From: an uncultured Barnesiella sp.
GTDB lineage: Bacteria; Bacteroidota; Bacteroidia; Bacteroidales; Barnesiellaceae_A
DNA: 5,246 nt
Direction of reading: 5' to 3'
Assembly: GCA_904502265.1 (NCBI GenBank)
Contig: CAJGDT010000126.1
Location: 1 to 5,246 of the forward strand
The notes below the pieces were generated by a model that was given only the letters and a program-made list of their open reading frames with translations, searched no databases and was not told the DNA's origin. Every line of letters starts with the position of its first letter. Within the stretch, counting starts at the first letter, position 1. This document shows, piece after piece, positions 1-5,246 of the stretch. The position numbers were made by a program, and so were the translations under genes.

Positions 1-1878
1 GCCGAACAAGGGCATGCCATGGCACAGAGCAATCTGGGATGTTGTTACTATGCTGGTGATGGTGTAACAAAAGACTACAACGAAGCTGTAAAATGGTTTC
101 GCAAAGCTGCCGAACAAGGGAATGAATGGGGGCTATTTTATTTAGGAGAATGTTACTTTGATGGTTATGGTGTAACAAAAGACTACACCGAGGCTGTAAA
201 GTGGTATCGCAAAGCTGCCGAACAAGGGCATGCCATAGCTCAGAACAATCTGGGATATTGTTACTATAATGGTCATGGTGTAATAAAAGATTACAACGAG
301 GCTGTAAAGTGGTATCGCGAAGCTGTCAAACAAGGAAATGCAGCATCTCAGAACAACTTAGGAAAATGCTACTATTATGGTCATGGTGTGACAAAGGACT
401 ATACCGAAGCAGTAAAATGGTTTCGAATAGCTGCTGAGCAACAAAGCATCAAGGCACAAAACAAATTAGGCGATTGTTACTATTATGGTCACGGTGTAAC
501 AAAAGACTTCAAAGAGGCAGTGAAATGGTATCAGTTAGCGGCTGAACAAGGTAATGCCGATGCACAAAATGCCTTGGGACATTGCTATTCAATGGGCGAG
601 GGTGTACCCTATGACATGGAGGAGGCTGTGGCGTGGTGGACTCTTGCAGCCAATCAGGGTAATATCGAAGCTAAATTGGCGTTAGAGAGTATCGAAAAAG
701 AGAAAGAGAAAGGGGTAAATCCACCACCTTCACTCCCAACATTGCTCACAGGAGTATCGTCGTATAGCACCGAGTATGTTTATGAGGAAAATAATCGAAG
801 GAGCGAAGAAGAGTTGGCTGAGGAGATTAGAAAAGCGCTGGAAAGTCACCTTGCTCCCAAGACCGAAGCTCCTCAACTCCGTGTCCTTTCTGACGCAAAA
901 GTCACCTTTAGCGACACTCGCCAAGAGGTGCGATTTGCCATATCGGACGACACACAAACCATCAAATACCGCATAGATGGCGGTGCGACAACAACCCTGT
1001 CGAGCCAAGTTGTACAAGCCGGTGTGTGCGAGATAGAACTGCCTCAACGCGATTGCCTGCTCACAATGTGGTGCGTGGGTGGCGAACCGCACACCATACA
1101 GTACATATATGACAGTGTATCATCGGCACGAAAGTCGGCTACACTGCACATACTTGCCATTGGTCTCAACGACTACCAAGACCCCAACCTCGGCAACCTC
1201 AGCTATGCCGAGAAGGACGCTCGCGATGTGATATCGACCATTCAGAAGAAACACAAGCACACATTTGCCAACATCGATGCTCAACTGCTTGTAGGGCGCG
1301 ATGTGACGAGCGAAATGATAACAGAGAAAATCAACAACTTGGCCGATAAAGCATCGGCTTCGGACCTGGCTGTTATCTTCTTTGCCGGACACGGACTGGT
1401 CGACGAGCGCGACCGCTACTACCTATCGACCTACAACATTACCAACGCCAGCACACCCCGTCGCGGTGGCTACAGTGCAAGTCAGTTTGTTGAAGACATC
1501 AGCTATATCAACTGCAAACTGCTGGTTTTCATCGATGCTTGCTATTCAGGCAAACTCCTCGAAGGCTATCGCGGAACGGTATCGAGCGAGAACTTCTTCC
1601 GCGAAATGAACAATACCCCCAACGGCACTTGCATCTACACATCGAGTAACAAGGATGTGAAGTCGAAGGAGTCGGCAAAGTTCAAGCATGGCGTATTTAC
1701 ACAAGCGCTTATAGAGTCGTTTGAGTTTGAAAATTCCGACATTGATGGTGACAACCGCATATCGGTAATCGAGGTGCGCAACTATCTTGAGAAACGCATC
1801 CCGCAACTCACACAAAACAAACAAAAACCCATATATCGCAACGTCGAGGAGATTGACTTCCCATTGTTTATTAAATAA
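1..1878 (+). CDS. Sel1-repeat / Ig-like / caspase-family (peptidase C14) protein, 5' truncated by window edge
   Basis: The frame is open from base 1, and the first ATG (19) falls inside a Sel1 repeat, so the real start lies upstream; 625 residues are visible. Numbering from base 1: residues 5-220 are six 36-residue Sel1 repeats (LGxCYYxGxGVxKDxxEAVKWYRKAAEQG type), normally protein-protein interaction solenoids. Residues 221-246 are a charged then Pro-rich linker, about 255-285 a charged likely helix, and about 290-375 a beta-rich Ig-like segment. From about 381 (LHILAIGLNDY) runs a caspase-like fold, with His464 in FFAGHG and Cys514 in IDACYSG as the expected catalytic dyad. Residues 580-591 match an EF-hand loop. 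The family consists of cysteine endopeptidases; substrate and specificity cannot be read here. The stop lies 8 bases before an exported-protein gene, which indicates an operon. Base composition differs between the Sel1 half and the caspase half. Location is unknown because the N-terminus is missing. The domain call is firm; any biological role is inference. Confidence 0.93.
   Translation, partial: AEQGHAMAQSNLGCCYYAGDGVTKDYNEAVKWFRKAAEQGNEWGLFYLGECYFDGYGVTKDYTEAVKWYRKAAEQGHAIAQNNLGYCYYNGHGVIKDYNEAVKWYREAVKQGNAASQNNLGKCYYYGHGVTKDYTEAVKWFRIAAEQQSIKAQNKLGDCYYYGHGVTKDFKEAVKWYQLAAEQGNADAQNALGHCYSMGEGVPYDMEEAVAWWTLAANQGNIEAKLALESIEKEKEKGVNPPPSLPTLLTGVSSYSTEYVYEENNRRSEEELAEEIRKALESHLAPKTEAPQLRVLSDAKVTFSDTRQEVRFAISDDTQTIKYRIDGGATTTLSSQVVQAGVCEIELPQRDCLLTMWCVGGEPHTIQYIYDSVSSARKSATLHILAIGLNDYQDPNLGNLSYAEKDARDVISTIQKKHKHTFANIDAQLLVGRDVTSEMITEKINNLADKASASDLAVIFFAGHGLVDERDRYYLSTYNITNASTPRRGGYSASQFVEDISYINCKLLVFIDACYSGKLLEGYRGTVSSENFFREMNNTPNGTCIYTSSNKDVKSKESAKFKHGVFTQALIESFEFENSDIDGDNRISVIEVRNYLEKRIPQLTQNKQKPIYRNVEEIDFPLFIK
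13..660 (+). repeat. Six tandem 108-bp units encoding Sel1 repeats
   Basis: Units of exactly 108 bp begin at 13, 121, 229, 337, 445 and 553, and a seventh degenerates after 661. Bases 1-12 repeat 109-120 and 217-228, so the array probably continues upstream. By hand alignment, units 1 and 3 match at 92 of 108 bases (about 85%). The first repeats are close at DNA level, while the sixth is the most diverged, as is common for a capping repeat. Every unit has a Cys right before the aromatic pair (GxCYY, CYF or CYS). Confidence 0.92.
1738..1773 (+). other. EF-hand-like calcium-binding loop in the caspase protein
   Basis: The twelve encoded residues DIDGDNRISVIE carry Asp at loop positions 1, 3 and 5, Ile at 8, Ser at 9 and Glu at 12, which is the EF-hand ligand pattern. 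Asn replaces the usual Gly at position 6. Similar Asp-rich loops occur after the catalytic Cys in many bacterial caspase-family proteins. Calcium binding is inferred from the pattern only. Confidence 0.6.
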
Positions 1879-1886
1879 CGAACTAT

Positions 1887-2768
1887 ATGAAACACACCAT
1901 ATTATCAATAGCCCTGCTAGTGCTGACCGCGCTGCTATGCGAGGCCAAGGAGTATTGCGTATACACAATATACGGCAAGGTGACATGTGGCGAAAACAAC
2001 CGAACCGTGCGTGTCAAAGAGTATATTGACGAAGATGAGTTTGTAACCATACACGACGGTGGATGCCTCATCCTGTATGACGAAAAGAACAACAAGGGTC
2101 GCCGCATAGCCCTCAAAGAGATAGGACGTCAACGCATCAAAGTGCTCGTAGAACGTGCCGATGATAACTGCATGGAGAATTTCATGAGTTTCGGCAAGAA
2201 GTTGATATCGACACTTATCTCAGGCAAGACACCCACCAATACGGGTAGAGACATGTCGTCGCAAGGGGGTAGCTACCGTGCCGATGATGACAACGAAGTA
2301 CTACTCGCAAGTGTCGCCAACCATTACAGTCGTAGCCGTAGTGGCAATACGCCGGAGGTTGAGTATCCCATAACCTTTACACTCAAAGACAGCAACGGTG
2401 CAGTAGCCACCCGCATCGACAGCAATGAACTCTACACCATAGGTGTTACCAACGGCAGTAGTGAATTTTTGTTTGTCAATGCCCTACTCATACGCCCCGA
2501 TGGCAGTAAGGTGTTATTGCTACCCATTGACACCGGCAACAGTTGTTGCGCGCACTTGTGTATTCCTCCCTACTCAAGTGTCGACTTTACACAATATGCC
2601 CGATTTATTTCTGCTCCTGCCGGTGCTGAAATCATAGTAATTGCATCGCCGGTCGAAGTAGACTTCTCGATACTATACCGAGACTTCGACACGGTAAATG
2701 CCGACAAAAGCGCAAAACCTACAACAAAATTGGGTTGCATTATACAACACTACGAAGCCGAAGAATGA
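1887..2768 (+). CDS. Exported protein with FecR-like N-terminal and DUF4384-like C-terminal segments
   Basis: This 293-aa protein starts 8 bases after the caspase gene stop; no Shine-Dalgarno sequence precedes the ATG, which is usual in Bacteroidota. Residues 1-20 form a Sec signal peptide (Lys-2, hydrophobic core, likely cut after CEA-20). Residues 22-80 read as a short beta domain (YGKVTCGE, EFVTIHDGGCLILYDE) resembling FecR-type domains. Residues 81-155 are a charged, low-order linker. Residues about 160-265 resemble DUF4384 (LYTIGVTN, VNALLIRPDGSKVLLLPID, then PAGAEIIVIASP), a domain often found in or beside caspase-family proteins. No catalytic motif is visible. The mature part has eight Cys, including a CCxxxC cluster at 220-225, so disulfides are possible after export. 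The likely role is a partner or sensor for the upstream protease; this is inference from gene order. The family match is by eye and moderate. Confidence 0.85.
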   Translation: MKHTILSIALLVLTALLCEAKEYCVYTIYGKVTCGENNRTVRVKEYIDEDEFVTIHDGGCLILYDEKNNKGRRIALKEIGRQRIKVLVERADDNCMENFMSFGKKLISTLISGKTPTNTGRDMSSQGGSYRADDDNEVLLASVANHYSRSRSGNTPEVEYPITFTLKDSNGAVATRIDSNELYTIGVTNGSSEFLFVNALLIRPDGSKVLLLPIDTGNSCCAHLCIPPYSSVDFTQYARFISAPAGAEIIVIASPVEVDFSILYRDFDTVNADKSAKPTTKLGCIIQHYEAEE

Positions 2769-2808
2769 GAAAAACCTCGTAAAGGTAGGTTTATTCGTTT
2801 TTAATGTC

Positions 2809-2816
2809 TAATTTTG
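2809..2816 (+). promoter_or_regulatory. Bacteroidota -7 promoter element for the 161-aa gene
   Basis: TAATTTTG is an exact match to the sigma-ABfr -7 consensus TAnnTTTG and lies 22 bases before the next ATG, inside a T-rich intergenic stretch. No good -33 TTTG is seen at the usual distance, so the promoter may be weak or the gene may also be read through from upstream. Confidence 0.55.
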
Positions 2817-2826
2817 TAGCCAAATT

Positions 2827-2831
2827 AAGGA
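2827..2831 (+). promoter_or_regulatory. Ribosome binding site AAGGA
   Basis: AAGGA sits 7 bases before the ATG at 2839 and supports that start. The match is notable because many Bacteroidota genes, including the two neighbours at 1887 and 5104, lack a Shine-Dalgarno sequence. Confidence 0.55.
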
Positions 2832-2838
2832 ATGAGAT

Positions 2839-3324
2839 ATGGCATATAACTTTGGCATAACACTTGATGAGTTGTATCGCGCTATAGGGCGTGAGGTATA
2901 CGAGCAGTGTATCGAGAACAAATCATTGGCACGCATCGACGAGCGTGGCCTCTTTCCCACTCCATACGTTCGCAACGACTACGACAAGGCCGATGGCCGT
3001 GCTCGTGGACAAAACTATGCCTCACTGCAACTTGCATGCGAGGTGATAGACGAAGATGGCAATGCTATAGCCCGCGAGGGTTTTGCCTCGTTTGCCGAAA
3101 TGAATGTCGAAGTGTGCGACCTTCTTAACGAGTTTCCCGAGGGCCACTTCACTCGCGTGGTGATACAGTTGGTAGCATTTGTCAATCTATACCAACGCAT
3201 GAGCGACAGCTACAGCACAGCCCGTGTCGTATCAAATGTGATAGACATGCCTCTCGATGAGTCACCCAATCGCATCATGCGCATCGACTGCCAACGACTC
3301 TTGTATCCCAACAAAGTGAAATAA
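2839..3324 (+). CDS. Hypothetical 161-aa protein, probably cytoplasmic
   Basis: I do not recognise this family. The 161-residue protein has no signal peptide or membrane segment. Its N-terminus (ITLDELYRAIGREVYEQC) looks helical, a charged segment follows (ERGLFPTPYVRNDYDKADGR), and the second half alternates likely strands and helices (QLACEVIDEDGNAI, HFTRVVIQLVAFVNLYQRM). Cys residues at 25, 67, 93 and 151 do not form a metal-binding spacing I can name. The start is supported by an AAGGA site and a Bacteroidota -7 element upstream. A strong terminator follows 20 bases after the stop, so it may be monocistronic, or the last gene of the caspase operon since only 70 bases separate it from the gene before. 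Codon use resembles that of the exported-protein gene, and the frame is intact, so it is very likely a real gene. No function is proposed. Confidence 0.82.
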   Translation: MAYNFGITLDELYRAIGREVYEQCIENKSLARIDERGLFPTPYVRNDYDKADGRARGQNYASLQLACEVIDEDGNAIAREGFASFAEMNVEVCDLLNEFPEGHFTRVVIQLVAFVNLYQRMSDSYSTARVVSNVIDMPLDESPNRIMRIDCQRLLYPNKVK

Positions 3325-3344
3325 ACAATGATAAAAAATATATC

Positions 3345-3383
3345 CATGCGGGCTGCACTATTGCACAGCCCGCATGTTTTTTT
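3345..3383 (+). terminator. Strong rho-independent terminator after the 161-aa gene
   Basis: CATGCGGGCTG (3345-3355) pairs perfectly with CAGCCCGCATG (3366-3376): an 11-bp GC-rich stem with a 10-nt loop, followed by seven T (3377-3383). The A-rich run before the stem (3332-3337) could give some activity on the other strand too, but no minus-strand gene is seen that would need it. Confidence 0.93.
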
Positions 3384-3562
3384 ATTGCAGTACTACTATT
3401 AAAATCTTATTTATGGTGCCTAATATATAGAGCAAGTGTATGAGAACGAATATTGTAGTCAAAAATAGCAAATAAAGAATCGGGATAGTGCAGCATAATA
3501 GCAGACATTACAGCATTTCAAATTGTTAAATTATATTAAAATTGGGGGGTGGTTACAGAGGG
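3384..3562. other. AT-rich intergenic stretch with no gene seen
   Basis: This is part of the 303-base gap between the 161-aa gene and the lipoprotein gene. Only very short reading frames occur (for example ATG 3440 to a stop after 11 codons). The segment at 3524-3544 is rich in A/T runs directly upstream of the lipoprotein promoter and could act as an UP-like region; this is inference. A GGGATAGTG word at 3482-3490 recurs at 5020-5028. Confidence 0.5.
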
Positions 3563-3593
3563 TTGATTTTCTCAAATCATATTTTTATATTTG
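3563..3593 (+). promoter_or_regulatory. Sigma-ABfr promoter for the lipoprotein gene
   Basis: TTG at 3563-3565 (-33 element) and TATATTTG at 3586-3593, an exact TAnnTTTG -7 element, are separated by 20 bases, the spacing expected for Bacteroidota primary-sigma promoters. Transcription would start around 3598-3602, giving a leader of about 25-30 bases before the ATG at 3628. Confidence 0.75.
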
Positions 3594-3615
3594 CCTCAAT
3601 ATAAACCACTAACAG

Positions 3616-3621
3616 AAAGGA
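3616..3621 (+). promoter_or_regulatory. Ribosome binding site AAAGGA
   Basis: AAAGGA ends 6 bases before the ATG at 3628. With the signal peptide beginning exactly at this ATG and the promoter just upstream, it fixes the start of the lipoprotein gene. Confidence 0.65.
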
Positions 3622-3627
3622 ACGGCC

Positions 3628-4836
3628 ATGAAAAAGATTCACCTAACCCTAATGCTTACCATTGCTATACTTGCTATTGGTTGCAACAGTGATCAGAATT
3701 CCAATCCTCAACCTACAGAAAAGATTGAAAAAACACTCTTTACAGGAACAGTAGAGAAAGGCCCCTTCGTGCAGGGATCATCAGTAACAATCTTTGAGCT
3801 CGACAACACCCTCACACAGACCGGAAAAGCATTCTCTACTACTATTGCGAACAACACCGGAGCGTTTGAACAACGCAACCTCAACCTCTCGTCGCAATAT
3901 GTAGAGTTGAAAGCCGACGGCTACTACTACAACGAAGTGGAAGGTTGTGTAACAGAGTCGCCCATTACGCTCTATGCCGTAGCCGACATCAAAGATGTAG
4001 ACAATGTAAATATAAACCTGCTCACTACGATAGAGCGTCAGCGCATCTTGTATCTTGTACAAAATGAGGGTTTTACTTTTGGCGACGCGCGCGACAAAGC
4101 CCACACCGAGGCATTGAACATCTTCGGTATGACCGATGAGGAGAACGCAAATGCCGATCAACTCAGCCTCAATAAAGACGCACAGTTGTTGGCCATATCT
4201 GCTATTGTACAAGGCTTCCGCACACCCGCCGAAGTAAGTTCGCTGATAGCATCGCTGGCAGCCGACCTTCGCGAAGATGGTACAATTGAAAATACAGCCT
4301 CTACCTCGGCATTTATGAACGGATTCCAAGGAATACACCCCGACGATGTAATAGCCAATCTGGAACAACAACAAGTAAGCACAAATTACACCGCTGAAGA
4401 TGTACAAGTATGGCTCGATATGTTTGCACAAAACACATCTTACGAGCGTACCGAGTATATCGAATACCCCTATTCGGCATCGGGTTATATCAACCTTCTT
4501 AACCCCGACGTTACAAGACTGCAATATAGAAAAGATGTCTTTTTAGGTGCAATTACACCACAAGGAGCCAATTTGCGTGTAGAAATCAGCTCTACGGCCG
4601 AATATTTAATGGCAGCATTTCCTGCTCCAAACAATTGGGTGGGCACGTCGATAGAGTGCAGATATGACGAAGAAAACGAAGCAATATTTTTTGAAAACAC
4701 ATTTGAGGTGGAAACACCCGGTGGAGAGAGCGTGATAATATTGGGCGTACACTCACCGGGTACCATGACGCTCACAATTTACGAATACGGCAGCGACACA
4801 CCCACTCGCGTTCAAACAATAGAGTTCTATGAGTAG
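3628..4836 (+). CDS. Predicted lipoprotein of the KGPFxQGSS family
   Basis: This 402-aa protein begins with a lipoprotein signal peptide: MKK, a hydrophobic core and a lipobox-like LAIGC with Cys19 as the lipidated residue. The -3 position is Ala rather than Leu/Val/Ile, a tolerated but weaker match. The first mature residues, CNSDQNSN, are polar with one acidic residue, so surface exposure through the Bacteroidota lipoprotein export signal is possible but unproven. Residues 36-120 form a beta-rich domain with the segment FTGTVEKGPFVQGSSVT, which I recall from Bacteroidota lipoproteins; it may be a carboxypeptidase-regulatory-like sandwich. Residues 130-265 are largely helical, and 275-402 are beta-rich. 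No enzyme motif is seen. It has its own promoter and terminator, so it is probably monocistronic. Its biochemical role is unknown; a structural or ligand-binding envelope protein is the safest reading. Confidence 0.88.
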   Translation: MKKIHLTLMLTIAILAIGCNSDQNSNPQPTEKIEKTLFTGTVEKGPFVQGSSVTIFELDNTLTQTGKAFSTTIANNTGAFEQRNLNLSSQYVELKADGYYYNEVEGCVTESPITLYAVADIKDVDNVNINLLTTIERQRILYLVQNEGFTFGDARDKAHTEALNIFGMTDEENANADQLSLNKDAQLLAISAIVQGFRTPAEVSSLIASLAADLREDGTIENTASTSAFMNGFQGIHPDDVIANLEQQQVSTNYTAEDVQVWLDMFAQNTSYERTEYIEYPYSASGYINLLNPDVTRLQYRKDVFLGAITPQGANLRVEISSTAEYLMAAFPAPNNWVGTSIECRYDEENEAIFFENTFEVETPGGESVIILGVHSPGTMTLTIYEYGSDTPTRVQTIEFYE

Positions 4837-4865
4837 TTTTTAATCGCTCATAAATAATACCCACC

Positions 4866-4910
4866 ACACCGGGGGCAAGAGAACACAACTTGCCTCCGGT
4901 GTTATTTTAT
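4866..4910 (+). terminator. Rho-independent terminator after the lipoprotein gene
   Basis: The arms 4866-4879 and 4889-4902 form a 14-bp stem (ACACCGGGGGCAAG against CTTGCCTCCGGTGT) with a single G-T wobble and a 9-nt loop, followed by the T-rich TATTTTAT. It lies 29 bases after the lipoprotein stop, so read-through into dut should be low. Confidence 0.88.
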
Positions 4911-5103
4911 ACTCCACAAAGGAGTTCCAAACTCAAACATTCAAACGCAAAACTTTATAAAAAAGCGCTCAAGTATGGGGATGATTTGCAGAGTTTTCAG
5001 TACATTCGCATAATAATTTGGGATAGTGTGGCACGGTGGGGCTTGGTGGCTCGACGGTGTGCCGGTATCTCGCTGATTATTAACCATACAAAACTCTACA
5101 GAT
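4903..5103. other. Intergenic region before dut, no gene recognised
   Basis: About 200 bases separate the terminator from the dut start. It holds a small hairpin (ACTCC 4911-4915 with GGAGT 4921-4925), an 8-base inverted repeat about 100 bases apart (AGAGTTTT 4990-4997, AAAACTCT 5090-5097), and a G-rich patch at 5018-5065 bounded by GGCAC (5030-5034) and GTGCC (5059-5063). No exact TAnnTTTG promoter was found; TAATTTG at 5014-5020 is one base short. The open frame that spans it runs through the terminator and into dut in another frame, so it is not believed. Confidence 0.5.
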
Positions 5104-5246
5104 ATGTCAGTAAAAGTATCTATTATCAATCGTTCGCATCACGCGCTTCCTTCGTATAGCACACCTCTGTCGGCGGGTATGGACATCCGCGCCAATCTTG
5201 AGGAGCCCATAACCTTGCAACCCGGCGAGCGTCGCCTCATTCCCAC
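5104..5246 (+). CDS. dut: dUTP diphosphatase (dUTPase), 3' truncated by window edge
   Basis: The first 47 codons read MSVKVSIINRSHHALPSY, then TPLSAGMDIRA and LQPGERRLIP. The AGMDIRA segment is trimeric dUTPase motif 1, whose Asp (residue 27) helps bind the metal-nucleotide, and the PGERRLIPT segment is the conserved strand that follows. The enzyme hydrolyses dUTP to dUMP and diphosphate in the cytoplasm, which keeps uracil out of DNA and supplies dUMP for thymidylate synthesis. The full protein in this family is about 145-150 residues, so roughly two thirds, including motifs 2 to 5, lie beyond the window. The start is set by alignment: the family begins just before the KVxIINxS strand. No Shine-Dalgarno sequence precedes it. 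A strong terminator upstream suggests that it has its own promoter, which I could not identify. Confidence 0.95.
   Translation, partial: MSVKVSIINRSHHALPSYSTPLSAGMDIRANLEEPITLQPGERRLIP

Noticed and set aside
19..21. ATG at base 19 as the start of the caspase gene
   Set aside because: The six preceding codons continue the Sel1 repeat (AEQGHA) in frame without a stop, so the gene extends to the left of the window.
1546..1986. Minus-strand open frame opposite the end of the caspase gene and the start of the exported-protein gene
   Set aside because: It overlaps two well-supported genes, crosses their junction and has no recognisable product or start signals.
2772..2802. Possible terminator after the exported-protein gene (AAACCT 2772-2777 with AGGTTT 2787-2792, then T-rich)
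   Set aside because: The stem is only 6 bp with two G-C pairs and a 9-nt loop, and the T-run starts several bases later. It is too weak to claim, so read-through into the 161-aa gene remains possible.
3460..3467. Minus-strand match to the Bacteroidota -7 element (TATTTTTG)
   Set aside because: It lies in an AT-rich gap where such words arise by chance, and there is no minus-strand gene downstream of it.
3781..4524. Long minus-strand open frame (247 codons) opposite the lipoprotein gene
   Set aside because: The plus-strand protein has a signal peptide, ribosome binding site, promoter and terminator. The antisense product is rich in Cys, Tyr and Val runs with no domain, as expected from the mirror of a real gene.
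4903..5103. tRNA or known riboswitch before dut
   Set aside because: No T-loop GGTTC-type motif, cloverleaf arms or recognised riboswitch core could be found by eye.
4890..5159. Plus-strand open frame of 89 codons upstream of dut
   Set aside because: It begins inside the terminator stem and runs into dut in a different frame, has no ribosome binding site, and its product resembles nothing.
1..5246. Gasdermin, CBASS, CRISPR or other known defence partner genes near the caspase gene
   Set aside because: None of the five products shows such a domain, and no CRISPR repeats are present. A defence role stays a hypothesis based only on the protease type.

Overview
The window looks like a piece of a Bacteroidales (Bacteroidota) chromosome. 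Three things point there: the start of a dUTPase that reads like Bacteroides/Prevotella-type Dut, two exact matches to the Bacteroidota sigma-ABfr -7 element (TAnnTTTG) placed just before genes, and a lipoprotein of a family I associate with this phylum. All five genes lie on the plus strand. The genus cannot be fixed from this sequence.

Layout. (1) Bases 1-1878: the 3' part of a large gene with six complete Sel1 repeats, a linker, a beta-rich Ig-like segment and a C14 (caspase/metacaspase-like) peptidase domain with an intact His/Cys dyad and an EF-hand-like loop near its C-terminus. The true start lies left of the window. (2) Bases 1887-2768: eight bases downstream, an exported 293-aa protein with a FecR-like N-terminal segment and a DUF4384-like C-terminal segment, surely co-transcribed with gene 1. 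(3) Bases 2839-3324: a 161-aa cytoplasmic protein of unknown function with its own promoter-like sequence and a strong hairpin terminator at 3345-3383. (4) Bases 3628-4836: a predicted lipoprotein with its own promoter and a strong terminator at 4866-4910. (5) Bases 5104 to the window end: the first 47 codons of dut.

How the parts relate. The caspase gene and the exported gene form a tight pair. By analogy with other bacterial caspase-like loci, the pair could be a protease plus a sensor or partner protein, possibly for stress response or defence, but nothing here proves that. The promoters and terminators suggest that gene 3, the lipoprotein and probably dut are separate transcription units. 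The most interesting content is the Sel1/Ig-like/caspase protein with its co-operonic exported partner. The most puzzling non-coding stretch is the roughly 190 bases before dut, which has a G-rich patch and short inverted repeats but no recognisable gene. No tRNA, rRNA, CRISPR array, insertion sequence or phage gene was seen.
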